Notes under the pieces: generated by a model
Told to the model about the DNA's origin: nothing
What the model saw: the letters and a program-made list of their open reading frames with translations, nothing else
The model's database searches: none
Assembly: GCF_023706045.1 (NCBI RefSeq)
Contig: NZ_BQYL01000001.1
Coordinates: 434,001 to 498,000, forward strand
From: Kangiella sp. TOML190
Lineage (GTDB): Bacteria; Pseudomonadota; Gammaproteobacteria; Enterobacterales; Kangiellaceae
Length of the DNA: 64,000 nt
Reading direction: 5' to 3'
Shown here: positions 44,808 through 53,780 of the stretch, in pieces
Layout: each line of letters starts with the position of its first letter
Numbering within the stretch: the stretch's first letter is position 1
Translations under genes and position numbers: made by a program

Positions 44808-45874
44808 TAGTCAAAACTCCTTAGTGCAAGTCCGCAACTGATCATCATCGCTGGCGCATCCGAGCTGAGCGCTTGCGTATTCACATGCGAAGAGATGGAC
44901 ATTTCCGCAAAAGGATTCGCGACCCGAGTTGGGGTTCCTAAATGTTCTTGAATCATCATGTCCAAGCCGTTAATAGAAGCACAACCGCCGGCCAGAATAA
45001 TCTCATTGACCGAATTAAACTCACTGGCTGAGAAGAAAAATTGCAAGGCACGACCCACTTGCTGCGTAATGATTTCAGCAAAAGGTACTAAAATTTCAGA
45101 TTCATAATCGTCAGGTAAGCTGCCTTGTTTCTTGGCTAAACCCGCTTCTTGATAAGAAAGGCCGTAACGACTTTGAATTTCTTCGGTCAGCTGGTTACCG
45201 CCAAACAGTTGTTCGCGGTTATAAATCACCTGACCATTTTGCAGTACGTTTAGACTGGTAATGGTCGCGCCAATGTCAATGATCGCCACTACCGAATTTT
45301 CGATATGCTCAACCGTTTTCTTTTTGGTCAACTGATAAGCGCGTTCGATGGCGTAAGCCTCGATATCGACAATTTTTGGTACTAAGTCTGCATCTTCGAG
45401 TGCTTCGACCCGCGAATCCACGTTGGTACTGCGTGATGCCGCCAACAGCACATCCACCATATTCTCGCCAGAAACAGAATCGCCCAACACCTGAAAGTCT
45501 AAATTGACCTCTTCCAACGGATAGGGGATATATTGATCCGCTTCGATACGGATGCGATCTTCCATTTCCTCATCATCCAAACCTTTTTCCATTTGGATGG
45601 AGCGAGTAATTACTGCGGAGCCAGATACCGCAACCGCTGCATACTTGGTAGTAGCGCGAGCTTTTTGCACTGCTTTTTTAATGGCATTACCAACCGCTTC
45701 AGTGTCTCTGATGTCGCGCTCAACAACGGCGCCTTGTGGAAGTGGTTCTACTGCGTATCGGTCAACCCTATATCGATTCCCAACTTTACCGAGCTGAAGA
45801 ACCTTGACTGCAGTGGAACTGATGTCGATACCGACTACCGGTACCTGTTTATTTTGAAATAACCCCAGAACCAT
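44807..45874 (-). CDS. pilM: type IV pilus actin-like ATPase PilM
   Basis: A 355-residue cytoplasmic actin-fold protein that binds the PilN N-terminus and links the pilus platform to the assembly ATPases. The phosphate-1 motif VGIDISSTAVKVLQL is near the N-terminus. IDIGATITSLNVL and the adenosine-binding ILAGGCASINGL follow. It heads pilMNOPQ and is divergent from the PBP1A gene, a highly conserved arrangement. A plausible promoter lies about 55 bases upstream. Confidence 0.95.
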   Translation of the reverse strand: MVLGLFQNKQVPVVGIDISSTAVKVLQLGKVGNRYRVDRYAVEPLPQGAVVERDIRDTEAVGNAIKKAVQKARATTKYAAVAVSGSAVITRSIQMEKGLDDEEMEDRIRIEADQYIPYPLEEVNLDFQVLGDSVSGENMVDVLLAASRSTNVDSRVEALEDADLVPKIVDIEAYAIERAYQLTKKKTVEHIENSVVAIIDIGATITSLNVLQNGQVIYNREQLFGGNQLTEEIQSRYGLSYQEAGLAKKQGSLPDDYESEILVPFAEIITQQVGRALQFFFSASEFNSVNEIILAGGCASINGLDMMIQEHLGTPTRVANPFAEMSISSHVNTQALSSDAPAMMISCGLALRSFD

Positions 45875-45927
45875 AATTCCTATGCCTCTTTTATTGTGTG
45901 GTTCATTAATTTCCTTATCGCAAGCCT

Positions 45928-45955
45928 ATACTAGCGCTTATCACCCAAAAATCAA
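45928..45955 (-). promoter_or_regulatory. candidate pilM promoter
   Basis: On the minus strand TTGATT (45955-45950) and TAGTAT (45933-45928) are 16 bases apart, giving a leader of about 47 bases to the pilM ATG. The -10 matches at four of six positions. Confidence 0.4.
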
Positions 45956-46036
45956 ACTTGTTATTGGTTAATAAGTTAAACTTTTTTCTTAACTAATGTC
46001 TCTAAGATACTATATTTACACTGATTTACAAAAAAA

Positions 46037-46066
46037 TTCAGCCCTTTTTTTAAAAAAAGGTATACT
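46037..46066 (+). promoter_or_regulatory. candidate PBP1A promoter next to an 18-bp palindrome
   Basis: TATACT at 46061-46066 is a good -10; TTCAGC 18 bases upstream is a poor -35. Between them lies the perfect palindrome CCTTTTTTTAAAAAAAGG (46043-46060), directly abutting the -10. It may be an operator or simply an intrinsically bent A-tract. Confidence 0.4.
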
Positions 46067-46114
46067 TGGCTTGTGTAAGGAATCCCCATTCGAGCAACCA
46101 CACTAATTCTTTTT

Positions 46115-48646
46115 ATGAAAATTGCCATCAACATATTGAAGAAAATCGCCTTTTTTGTGAGCTTACTCACAATATTTGGTGTTATGATCGTTTTAGGCGC
46201 CTATCTTTTCTCGGCACCACAAATCCCAGCGATCGATTCGTTAAAAAATATTCAGCTGCAAACGCCGATGCGAATTTACACCAAAGACCACAAATTGATT
46301 GGCGAATTTGGTGACGTGCGACGTATTCCAGTGACCCTTGAGCAAGTACCGCAGGACTTTATTAATGCGCTAATTGCTACGGAAGATCAACGGTTTAGAG
46401 AGCATTCTGGGGTTGATATTTTCGGCATACTGCGGGTAATCAAAGTCGCTCTAACCACTCAAGAAGCCACCGAAGGCGCCAGTACTCTAACCATGCAGAC
46501 CGCGCGAAATATGTTCCTAACTCGCGAAAAAAGCCTTAAAAGAAAGCTAATTGAGATATTTTTGGCATTACGCATGGAACAAGAATTGTCAAAAGATGAC
46601 ATTCTTGAGCTTTATACTAACAAAGTTCACTTTAGCCACCGCGCCTATGGCCTCGGTGCGGCAGCGCAAGTCTATTACGGCAAAGACATTACAGAGTTGG
46701 ATTTACCCCAATCGGCAATGATGGCAGGCCTGTTAAAAGGTGAATCGGCCTACAACCCTATTTCTAATCCCGAACGCGCCGTTGGTCGTCGTAATTTGGT
46801 ATTAAGTCGAATGTTATCAGAGGGTTACATCGATCAACAGCAGTATGATGATGCTATAGATACGCCTTTATCCGCCAAAAAGCATACTGCGGATCTGGAT
46901 TTGGACGCACCCTATGTCGCGGAAATGGCACGTTTAGATACCATCGAGCGTTTTGGTCGTGAAAAAGCCTATACCGAAGGGTTGGAAATTTACACTACGC
47001 TGGATTCCAAGCAGCAAATTGCCGCCAATATAGGCTTGAAAAAAGGGCTCTTAGCTTATGACAGGCGTCATGGCTATAAAGGCCCTGAAATGCAAATTGA
47101 AGACTTCGACCCAACTGATGAGGAAGCGCTTACTACGCTGCTAGAGTCGACTCCTTCTATCGGTGGTTTAGAAGCAGCAATTGTGACTAAGGTTAACGAA
47201 AAGTCCATCGAAGTCCTTAATGCGCAATTAGAAACACAAGTTATCGATTGGGATGGTTTAAAATGGGCCGCCAAGTTTATCAGTGATGATCGCATTGGTT
47301 ATAAACCCAAAAAAGCAGATGAAATTGTCAGTGTTGGCAGCTTGATCCGAATTATTGATCTTGGCCCTGAGACGGATAAAGAGGGGAATCTTGTTGCAGA
47401 GCATCAATGGCAACTGAGCCAAGTACCGGAAGCCTCGGCCGGTTTTGTCGCGCTTGATCCAAAAGACGGTGCCATCAGCGCTTTGGTCGGCGGCTTTGAT
47501 TATCTTTCCAATAAATTTAATTTGGTGACTCAGGCTCGACGCCAACCAGGTTCGGTTATCAAACCTTTTATTTACGCAGCGGCCTTGAATAAAGGCTTTA
47601 CTCCGGCCAGCTTGGTTAATGACGCACCTTTTATAAAGGTCAATAAAGCCATCGACGAGATTTGGCGTCCGCAAAATGATAATTTAAAATACAATGGCCC
47701 AACTCGCCTCAGAATTGGACTAAAGCGCTCCATCAATACCATTTCAATTCGCTTAATCGATTCTATTGGCGCTGATTATGCCGAAAAGTATCTAGCCAAA
47801 CTGGGCTTGCCCGATGAGCATATGGATCCTTATCAATCACTCGCTTTGGGTGCGGCCAGCTTTACCCCGCTAGAAATAGCAATGGCTTATGCGGTCTTAG
47901 CTAATGGCGGCTATCAAGTAGATCCTTATTTTATCAGCGAAGTGAAGTCTTCCGATGGCGAAGTTTTGTATCAAGCGTCACCCAAAGTGGTTTGTAAGGA
48001 GTGTGAGCAGCTTATTATTGAGCATCGATTGAGAACTACCGCCTCAAATCAAACTCCTGAAGACTTGACCCTACCAGTACCTGAAGAGCAGATGGCGCCG
48101 CTAGTTATGGATCCGCGCGATGCCTTTGTGATTTATGACATGATGAAAGATGTGATTAAAAGCGGAACTGGTTACACGCCGCTAAAACGTCGCAATAGCG
48201 ATTTACTTAAGCGTAACGACCTAGCGGGCAAAACCGGCACCGCCAACGATTATAAAGACGCCTGGTTCTCAGGCTACAACAGCGAACTGGTAGCCTCAGC
48301 ATGGGTAGGTTTTTCCGATCATCGACGAGGGCTCGGTAAATTCGAATACGGTGGTAAAGCTGCCATGCCAATTTGGGCAGAGTTTATGGAGCGAGTGCTT
48401 GAGGGCGCTCCTGAAAAAGCCATTACTCAGCCGCCGGGTTTGGTTACCGCCAAAATCGATCCAAAGACTGGAAAACTTGCCGCCATCGGCCAAACCAATG
48501 GTATTTTCGAGTTTTTCCGTGACGACAATGTACCAACTGAAATCGCTAATACCAACGATGGACTCGATGCCATTTACGATGTACTTGATCCAGAATCGGA
48601 AGATCCTCTAAATCTTGAGGAAGAGCAAGAAGGCTCGATATTTTAA
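46115..48646 (+). CDS. mrcA: bifunctional penicillin-binding protein 1A
   Basis: An 843-residue inner-membrane enzyme that polymerises and cross-links peptidoglycan. A transmembrane segment (about 10-30) is followed by the GT51 transglycosylase (catalytic ATEDQRFREHSGVD, then EGASTLTMQTARN and KRKLIEIFLALRMEQ) and an OB-like insert. The transpeptidase carries SVIK in QPGSVIKPFIY, the SIN motif in RSINTISIR and KTGT in AGKTGTAND. It is divergent from pilM as in most gammaproteobacteria. No clear ribosome site precedes the ATG. Confidence 0.96.
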   Translation: MKIAINILKKIAFFVSLLTIFGVMIVLGAYLFSAPQIPAIDSLKNIQLQTPMRIYTKDHKLIGEFGDVRRIPVTLEQVPQDFINALIATEDQRFREHSGVDIFGILRVIKVALTTQEATEGASTLTMQTARNMFLTREKSLKRKLIEIFLALRMEQELSKDDILELYTNKVHFSHRAYGLGAAAQVYYGKDITELDLPQSAMMAGLLKGESAYNPISNPERAVGRRNLVLSRMLSEGYIDQQQYDDAIDTPLSAKKHTADLDLDAPYVAEMARLDTIERFGREKAYTEGLEIYTTLDSKQQIAANIGLKKGLLAYDRRHGYKGPEMQIEDFDPTDEEALTTLLESTPSIGGLEAAIVTKVNEKSIEVLNAQLETQVIDWDGLKWAAKFISDDRIGYKPKKADEIVSVGSLIRIIDLGPETDKEGNLVAEHQWQLSQVPEASAGFVALDPKDGAISALVGGFDYLSNKFNLVTQARRQPGSVIKPFIYAAALNKGFTPASLVNDAPFIKVNKAIDEIWRPQNDNLKYNGPTRLRIGLKRSINTISIRLIDSIGADYAEKYLAKLGLPDEHMDPYQSLALGAASFTPLEIAMAYAVLANGGYQVDPYFISEVKSSDGEVLYQASPKVVCKECEQLIIEHRLRTTASNQTPEDLTLPVPEEQMAPLVMDPRDAFVIYDMMKDVIKSGTGYTPLKRRNSDLLKRNDLAGKTGTANDYKDAWFSGYNSELVASAWVGFSDHRRGLGKFEYGGKAAMPIWAEFMERVLEGAPEKAITQPPGLVTAKIDPKTGKLAAIGQTNGIFEFFRDDNVPTEIANTNDGLDAIYDVLDPESEDPLNLEEEQEGSIF

Positions 48647-48651
48647 TCATT

Positions 48652-48675
48652 AAAGCGGCTAATGCCGCTTTTTTT
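48652..48675 (+). terminator. rho-independent terminator after the PBP1A gene
   Basis: AAAGCGGC at 48652-48659 pairs with GCCGCTTT at 48664-48671 around TAAT, followed by a run of T's. Confidence 0.92.
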
Positions 48676-48757
48676 GTCCTTGATTCTGGGCTAACGCTCC
48701 TCAAAATAAAACCCACCAATAAAAAAGGAATAAAACTTAGTTGGCTACGTTAATTCA

Positions 48758-49303
48758 ATGAAATCCAAACTATCGGGAGCTAAAGTGACTCCGAGTCAAT
48801 CGCAAGAACTGCTAACTTTTAGCCATAAAGCATTGATTTTTGCTAAGCAAATGCTGGGCAATCTCAGTGATGCCGAAGACTTGGTGCAGGCCAGCGTGGT
48901 AAAAGTTTTAAGCCACCCCAGCGCACCGCAAGGTGGGGTTGATTTGCAGAAATGGCTTTATCGTGTGGTTCGCAATGGTGCTATCGATAAACTGCGTGAG
49001 CGCTCTCGCTACCAAACAATCGCAGAGACAGAGGTTATTACCGATGTTTCACCCGAGCATAAACTGGAAAATGATCAACTTAAACAGCGCTTAGCCGCAG
49101 CCCTGCAACAACTGGCGCCGCAGCACCGAGAAATTATTGTGCTGCGCGATTATCACCAAACTTCCTACACTGAAATAGCCGATATTTTAGCAATTGCTAA
49201 AGGAACGGTAATGTCTCGTTTGCACCGCGCGCGGCTCGCGTTACGACAAATACTTATCGAACAGCAGCAGATTCAAGAGGTTCACCATGAAACTGTGTCA
49301 TAA
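48758..49303 (+). CDS. ECF-type RNA polymerase sigma factor
   Basis: A 181-residue group 4 sigma factor. Region 2 (about 22-92) contains LGNLSDAEDLVQASVVKVL, the DAEDxxQ-type helix that contacts the -10, and KWLYRVVRNGAIDKLR. Region 4 (about 110-165) contains LAPQHREIIVLRDYHQTSYTEIADILAIAKGTVMSRLHRAR, the helix-turn-helix for the -35. No transmembrane or extra domain is present. The next gene encodes a zinc anti-sigma factor and overlaps it by 17 bases, so the pair is coupled. The inducing signal is unknown. Confidence 0.93.
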   Translation: MKSKLSGAKVTPSQSQELLTFSHKALIFAKQMLGNLSDAEDLVQASVVKVLSHPSAPQGGVDLQKWLYRVVRNGAIDKLRERSRYQTIAETEVITDVSPEHKLENDQLKQRLAAALQQLAPQHREIIVLRDYHQTSYTEIADILAIAKGTVMSRLHRARLALRQILIEQQQIQEVHHETVS

Positions 49304-49727
49304 AACTCAAGAGCTTATTAGCGGTTATCTCGATAATGAGCTAACTCAACAACAAAACCAACTGGTTCGCGTCCATCTCGAGACTTGTGTCAACTGCCAA
49401 GCGGTTTATCAAGACTTAAAAGCCATCAAAGAATCAATCAGTGGACTCGAATACCCAGAATGTGAGGAACAAAAAATGGAAAAAATCCTACAAGATCCGA
49501 CTGCAAAAAAAATATCCATCGTCGGCTGGGTGTTACTCATCATCCCTTTGGCGATACTTTTTATTTACCACCTCTATACGGTTTTTACTGTAGGCAGCTT
49601 CTCTTTGTTCTCCATGAAAACCTTAATTTTATTAATCGAAGCTGGCGCTTTGTTATTATTCATTAGCGTCTTACGCCAGCGCTTAATAGCGCGCAAAACC
49701 GACAAATATAGGAACGTTAAATTATGA
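49287..49727 (+). CDS. zinc-finger (ZAS/zf-HC2) anti-sigma factor
   Basis: A 146-residue membrane anti-sigma factor. The N-terminal domain carries H-x3-C-x2-C (HLETCVNC) with an upstream zinc ligand in CHKTQELISGYLDNEL, the zf-HC2 pattern. Two hydrophobic segments follow (about 75-95 and 105-127), so the ZAS domain is cytoplasmic and there is almost no periplasmic sensor. It overlaps the sigma gene by 17 bases, has an AGAGG ribosome site inside it, and overlaps the YbjQ gene as ATGA. It should sequester the sigma factor, possibly releasing it by a redox or membrane signal. Confidence 0.9.
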   Translation: MKLCHKTQELISGYLDNELTQQQNQLVRVHLETCVNCQAVYQDLKAIKESISGLEYPECEEQKMEKILQDPTAKKISIVGWVLLIIPLAILFIYHLYTVFTVGSFSLFSMKTLILLIEAGALLLFISVLRQRLIARKTDKYRNVKL

Positions 49728-50071
49728 TCGCAGATGTCCAAGTGTTTACTTTAGAACAGGTTCCCAATTATAAAGTGGTCAAAGTCATTGGCTTGGTGCG
49801 TGGCAATTCGGTGCGCTCGCGGCATGTGGGAAAAGATATTCTGGCCGGTTTACGCAACCTAGTCGGTGGCGAGGTGATGGAATACACCAAACTAATGGCG
49901 GAAAGCCGTGAACAAGCGATTGATAGAATGTGCGAAGAAGCCAAAATGTTAGGAGCCAATGCGGTTATTGGAGCGCGTTTTTCTACCTCCATGGTCGCTT
50001 CGATGGCAGCTGAATTGTTGGCTTTTGGAACTGCGGTTGTTTTGGAAGAATTGCCTAGTGAACCAAGCTAA
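49724..50071 (+). CDS. YbjQ/UPF0145-family protein
   Basis: A 115-residue soluble protein. The core VVKVIGLVRGNSVRSRHVGKDILAGLRNLVGGEVMEYTKLMAESREQAIDRM..EAKMLGANAVIGARFSTS (given here in parts) is the YbjQ pattern, predicted to form a pentameric ring with a possible heavy-metal-binding role. Its start overlaps the anti-sigma stop (ATGA), so sigma, anti-sigma and YbjQ form one coupled operon. That context hints that it takes part in the stress response governed by the sigma factor. Confidence 0.88.
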   Translation: MIADVQVFTLEQVPNYKVVKVIGLVRGNSVRSRHVGKDILAGLRNLVGGEVMEYTKLMAESREQAIDRMCEEAKMLGANAVIGARFSTSMVASMAAELLAFGTAVVLEELPSEPS

Positions 50072-50167
50072 TTCTAGCTTAACCTTGTAACTTTTTCAGC
50101 TTGCCAGTATCTAATGGGTACTCATAGGGAACAATTTAACTGATAACCATAGACAAGAGATAAGCCA

Positions 50168-51505
50168 ATGCTGAAATTTATCACTTCCATTGCTACTGTT
50201 GCGCTAATCTTTATTGGCATTTTTGCGCTCGCCAATAACCCCAAGCCGTCTGCTGACAATCCATTGCTGGCTAAAACCGTGGCGCTTAAATCCGATAACA
50301 CTCAGCAAAAAATGGCTGCTACCAAGCAACTCGATTCGATTGTATTGGGTGAAGGCTGTTTTTGGGGGGCTGAAAAGCGCTTAGAAGCGCTGGATGGCGT
50401 GGTCGATGCAGTTTCAGGTTATGCCGATGGGCGTGGTTTTGCCGCCAGTTATCAGGAGATCATCAAGCGAAAAAATAAAAATAATCCTGACAACTATGCG
50501 GAAGTGGTTAAGGTCACTTTTAATCCGCAACAAATTAAGCTGGAAACCATCCTTAAGGATTATTTTGAAGCGCATGATCCGACCCAAATTAATCGCCAAG
50601 GCAATGATATTGGTACTCAGTACCGCTCGACTATTTTAACTAATAGCGCTGAACAAACCGCCATTGCCAAGCGTTTGATTGCAGAGTATCAACCCTTACT
50701 AAGCCAAGCAGGTTATGGCCAAATCGCCACTATCGTCAAGCCGCTGGATAGATTCCACGCCGCCGAAGAGTACCACCAAGATTATTTGCAAAAAAATCCT
50801 AATGGCTATTGTCCCGATCATTCCACCGGAGTTAAATTTGATCGCTCTCAAACAGAGGCCAAGGTTGATAATTCTGCTTTGCAACATGGCAAACAGATCC
50901 TGGTCATCGATTCAGAAAACTACTGCCCCTATTGCGAAAAATTTAAGCAAGATGTTGCTAATGACTATCAAGGATCGATTGCCTTAACTTACCGCTACGC
51001 CTCACAGCTAGCTGGACTCAACATCAATACCGAAACTTGGGCTACGCCCACCATTATCTTTTTAGACAACGGCAAAGAGGTATTTGCCCATCAAGGTTAC
51101 TTAAACCCTGAAGAGTTTTATAAACTACTCGGCGCTTTCAAACTGGGTGATTCAGAAGCCTATAAAGTCGCTTTCCAACAAGGAACAGACGGTCGTTTCT
51201 GCAAGCAATACGAGATTTTTAAAAACACCCCAGACGGGGTTTTTACTGACAAACTCAGCGGCGCCGCTTTATTCGATACCCGAGATCGCTTCGACTCTGG
51301 AACAGGCTGGTTATCTTTTACCAAACCGGTTGATAATGCGGTCACCGAGCACTTGGACACCAGCTACAACATGGTTCGCACCGAAATACGCTCTAAATCT
51401 ACTGGGATTCATTTAGGCCACGTTTTTGATGATGGCCCTAATGGCCTACCGCGCTACTGTATCAACGCCACAGTGTTAGACTTTAAACCTCGTGACAACA
51501 CATAA
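50168..51505 (+). CDS. msrAB: methionine sulfoxide reductase fusion MsrA-thioredoxin-MsrB, membrane-anchored
   Basis: A 445-residue three-domain repair enzyme for oxidised methionine in envelope proteins. A signal anchor (about 4-22) exports it. MsrA spans about 55-225: catalytic C64 in GEGCFWGAE, candidate resolving C215 in NGYCPDH. A central thioredoxin-like domain (about 240-325) has CPYC at C253-C256 and the cis-proline ATPTI. MsrB spans about 330-440, with DSGTGW, HLGHVFDDGP and catalytic C431 in RYCINATVLDF. The MsrB zinc CxxC pairs are missing. Neisseria PilB has the order thioredoxin-MsrA-MsrB, so the internal thioredoxin here is notable. Confidence 0.92.
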   Translation: MLKFITSIATVALIFIGIFALANNPKPSADNPLLAKTVALKSDNTQQKMAATKQLDSIVLGEGCFWGAEKRLEALDGVVDAVSGYADGRGFAASYQEIIKRKNKNNPDNYAEVVKVTFNPQQIKLETILKDYFEAHDPTQINRQGNDIGTQYRSTILTNSAEQTAIAKRLIAEYQPLLSQAGYGQIATIVKPLDRFHAAEEYHQDYLQKNPNGYCPDHSTGVKFDRSQTEAKVDNSALQHGKQILVIDSENYCPYCEKFKQDVANDYQGSIALTYRYASQLAGLNINTETWATPTIIFLDNGKEVFAHQGYLNPEEFYKLLGAFKLGDSEAYKVAFQQGTDGRFCKQYEIFKNTPDGVFTDKLSGAALFDTRDRFDSGTGWLSFTKPVDNAVTEHLDTSYNMVRTEIRSKSTGIHLGHVFDDGPNGLPRYCINATVLDFKPRDNT

Positions 51506-51609
51506 GCAAAGTTCATAATTCGCCATAATTGAACAATTAAACCGTCATAGTCATTTTCTAAAATTCTTTCCTAGAACAATAACCTGTTGCTCATAATTTC
51601 TAGGAGAGA

Positions 51610-52950
51610 ATGATGACTGATATCCAAACGATTAAACAAAGATTTTCACACAGTATTTCATTCAAATTAGCAGTGATAGCATTTTTATTGCTGCTGCTGC
51701 AGATCCCAATGGCTTATGTCGAAGGACTGATTTATGAAAGACAATCCATGCAAACTCAGGCTCAGCAGGATATTAGCCAACGCTGGGGCGGCTCTCAGCA
51801 TATTGGCGCTCCGATACTAGCGGTACAATATAAGAAAAGCGTCAAGGTCAAAGATAACGGCGGTCAACACAATCTTGTCAGTTACGAATATAATAGCCAT
51901 ATCTTGAGTGAGGAGTTTTTAGGGGATATCAATCTGGTGGCCAATAAACGTTATTTAGGTATCTACGAAGTACCAGTTTTTACTTCTAAAGTTATCTTAT
52001 CAGGAGCTATTGAAGTCGAACCAGACTTACACCTCGGGCAACACGATGATTGGTCAATGCAGCAACTATTTTTGCCAATAAAGGAAATGCGCGGTTTAAA
52101 AAGTATCGATAAACTGCTGATCAACAACCAACCTGTAACCGTTGCCCAGCAGCAACAGAAATTAAGAGGACTCACAGGTCTAAGTATTCGCTTAGATAAA
52201 ATTCAGCGAACTCATAGACTCAATTATCATGTTGAACTTACCTTATCAGGTTCAGAACAGTTTGATTTACTACCGCTAGCTGGACAATCACAAGTTACCA
52301 TCAGCTCGAACTGGCCTTCGCCGTCTTTTGTCGGCAACTTTCTTCCGGAGAAACGCACTATAAACGAACAGGGCTTTGAAGCCTTGTGGCAAGTGAATGA
52401 GCTTAACCATAATTTTGGCCGCGTGCTCAAAGGGGATAAAGACTATAATCTCAATAACACCAAATCAATATTTGGCGTCAAAATAATCATCCCTGCAAAT
52501 ATTTATCAAGTCAATGAGCGTACTGTTAAATATGGGCTTTTGATCATGCTACTAACATTTGCGGGCTTTTTCTTGGCAGAGATGTTTTTCAAGCTCAAGT
52601 TGCATCCCTTCCAGTACTTATTAATAGGATTTGCTTTAAGTATATTTTTCTTACTGCTATTAGCACTTTCTGAGTATTTACGCTTCGCTTGGGCATTTTT
52701 AGTTTCTGCATTAGCCATCATCTTACTCATTTCTGGTTATTGCTCTGTAGTGTTGGGGCAACGCAAACGCGGCTTTTACACAGCGGTATTATTTGCACTA
52801 CTTTATGGCTTCATCTACATAATGGTACGAGCTAAACAAACCTCTCTATTGATGGGCGCAATTGGAATATGGCTGTTCTTGGCAGCTGTGATGTATCTAA
52901 CACGCAAAATTAATTGGTACTCAGTTTCTTCATCCGAACAAAAACCCTAA
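51610..52950 (+). CDS. creD: CreD-family inner membrane protein
   Basis: A 446-residue membrane protein. A first transmembrane helix (about 18-36, LAVIAFLLLLLQIPM) is followed by a large external domain beginning VEGLIYERQSMQ..A..DISQRWGGSQHIGAPILAVQY (given in parts), the CreD signature. Several helices then fill the last 150 residues. CreD is induced by the CreBC system in E. coli and linked to envelope integrity and colicin or beta-lactam tolerance; its biochemical role is unknown. creB and creC are not in the window. A GGAGAG ribosome site precedes the ATG pair. Confidence 0.92.
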   Translation: MMTDIQTIKQRFSHSISFKLAVIAFLLLLLQIPMAYVEGLIYERQSMQTQAQQDISQRWGGSQHIGAPILAVQYKKSVKVKDNGGQHNLVSYEYNSHILSEEFLGDINLVANKRYLGIYEVPVFTSKVILSGAIEVEPDLHLGQHDDWSMQQLFLPIKEMRGLKSIDKLLINNQPVTVAQQQQKLRGLTGLSIRLDKIQRTHRLNYHVELTLSGSEQFDLLPLAGQSQVTISSNWPSPSFVGNFLPEKRTINEQGFEALWQVNELNHNFGRVLKGDKDYNLNNTKSIFGVKIIIPANIYQVNERTVKYGLLIMLLTFAGFFLAEMFFKLKLHPFQYLLIGFALSIFFLLLLALSEYLRFAWAFLVSALAIILLISGYCSVVLGQRKRGFYTAVLFALLYGFIYIMVRAKQTSLLMGAIGIWLFLAAVMYLTRKINWYSVSSSEQKP

Positions 52951-53022
52951 TAAACTGGCGAGAACTTAAAACATACTCTAGGATAGGTAGTTTATAATCT
53001 AAATTATTATGAGTAGTTTTAA

Positions 53023-53331
53023 ATGTTAAAACTCAAGCCCTCTTGCGAGCATTGCGATAAAATTTTAGCCGCGGATTCAACCGAGGCGATGATTTGTAGT
53101 TTTGAATGTACTTTTTGTCGAGACTGCGTTGACAATATTTTAGCCAATGTCTGTCCGAATTGTGGCGGTGGCTTTTGTTCAAGGCCTATCCGACCCAGCC
53201 AAGAACACATTGCTGGCGTTAGTTTGCAGCAATACCCTGCGTCGAGGGAAAAAGTGTATAAGCCGGTTGAGTTAGATAAACATCAAAGCTTGCTTTTGAA
53301 GCTTAAAACCATCGAACCAAAAGATCGTTAG
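53023..53331 (+). CDS. DUF1272 zinc-ribbon-like protein
   Basis: A 102-residue cytoplasmic protein. The first 55 residues are cysteine-rich: CEHCDKIL, then CSFECTFCRDCVDNILANVCPNCGGGF, the DUF1272 pattern. This is expected to bind one or two zinc ions in a treble-clef or RING-like arrangement. The C-terminal half is basic and unstructured in appearance. Function is unknown. It is convergent with hemJ, with 12 bases between them and no visible terminator. Confidence 0.88.
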   Translation: MLKLKPSCEHCDKILAADSTEAMICSFECTFCRDCVDNILANVCPNCGGGFCSRPIRPSQEHIAGVSLQQYPASREKVYKPVELDKHQSLLLKLKTIEPKDR

Positions 53332-53343
53332 TTGTTCGAAATT

Positions 53344-53763
53344 TTAGAACGGTTTTACCACCACCAAGATCATAATTCCAACCAGAATTAAAACCGGGAA
53401 CTCGTTAAACCAGCGAAAAAAAACGTGGCTTTTTTCGCAGCGGCCATCAGCAAATTGTTTTTGAAAATGGCCACAAATAAAGTGGTAAATCACCAGCAAT
53501 ACCACTAAAAATACTTTGCCGTGAAACCAGCCTGCAGTTTTGAAATAAGGCCAGTTATAAGTTGTCAGCCAAGCACCAAAAACCACCGTCAACACCATAA
53601 AAGGAGTGATAAAACGATACAGTTTTTGCGCCATCGTATTAAGTTGGTTGAAGGCGCCATCGTTTTCAGTCATGGCTAAATTGACGAAAATTCGGGGTAA
53701 ATAAAATATGCCAGCGAACCAACTAACCATAAAAACCAAATGAAATGTTTTAACCCACAGCAT
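53344..53763 (-). CDS. hemJ: protoporphyrinogen IX oxidase HemJ / CopD-family membrane protein
   Basis: A 139-residue protein with four transmembrane helices. LWVKTFHLVFMVSWFAGIFYLPR at the N-terminus (given in full pattern terms: W-x-K-x-x-H with FAGxFYLPR) and WFHGKVFLV with FFRWFNEFPVL are conserved in HemJ. HemJ oxidises protoporphyrinogen IX to protoporphyrin IX, the step after HemN, and H8 is the likely haem ligand. The same fold is annotated CopD in some genomes. The downstream erpA/bactofilin genes are usual HemJ neighbours in gammaproteobacteria, supporting the HemJ reading. Confidence 0.85.
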   Translation of the reverse strand: MLWVKTFHLVFMVSWFAGIFYLPRIFVNLAMTENDGAFNQLNTMAQKLYRFITPFMVLTVVFGAWLTTYNWPYFKTAGWFHGKVFLVVLLVIYHFICGHFQKQFADGRCEKSHVFFRWFNEFPVLILVGIMILVVVKPF

Positions 53764-53780
53764 TTAATATCCTTCCAATT

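Noticed and set aside
45976-46170. Small minus-strand frame between pilM and the PBP1A gene
   Set aside because: It runs across the promoter region and into the PBP1A start, has low-complexity lysine content and no ribosome site.
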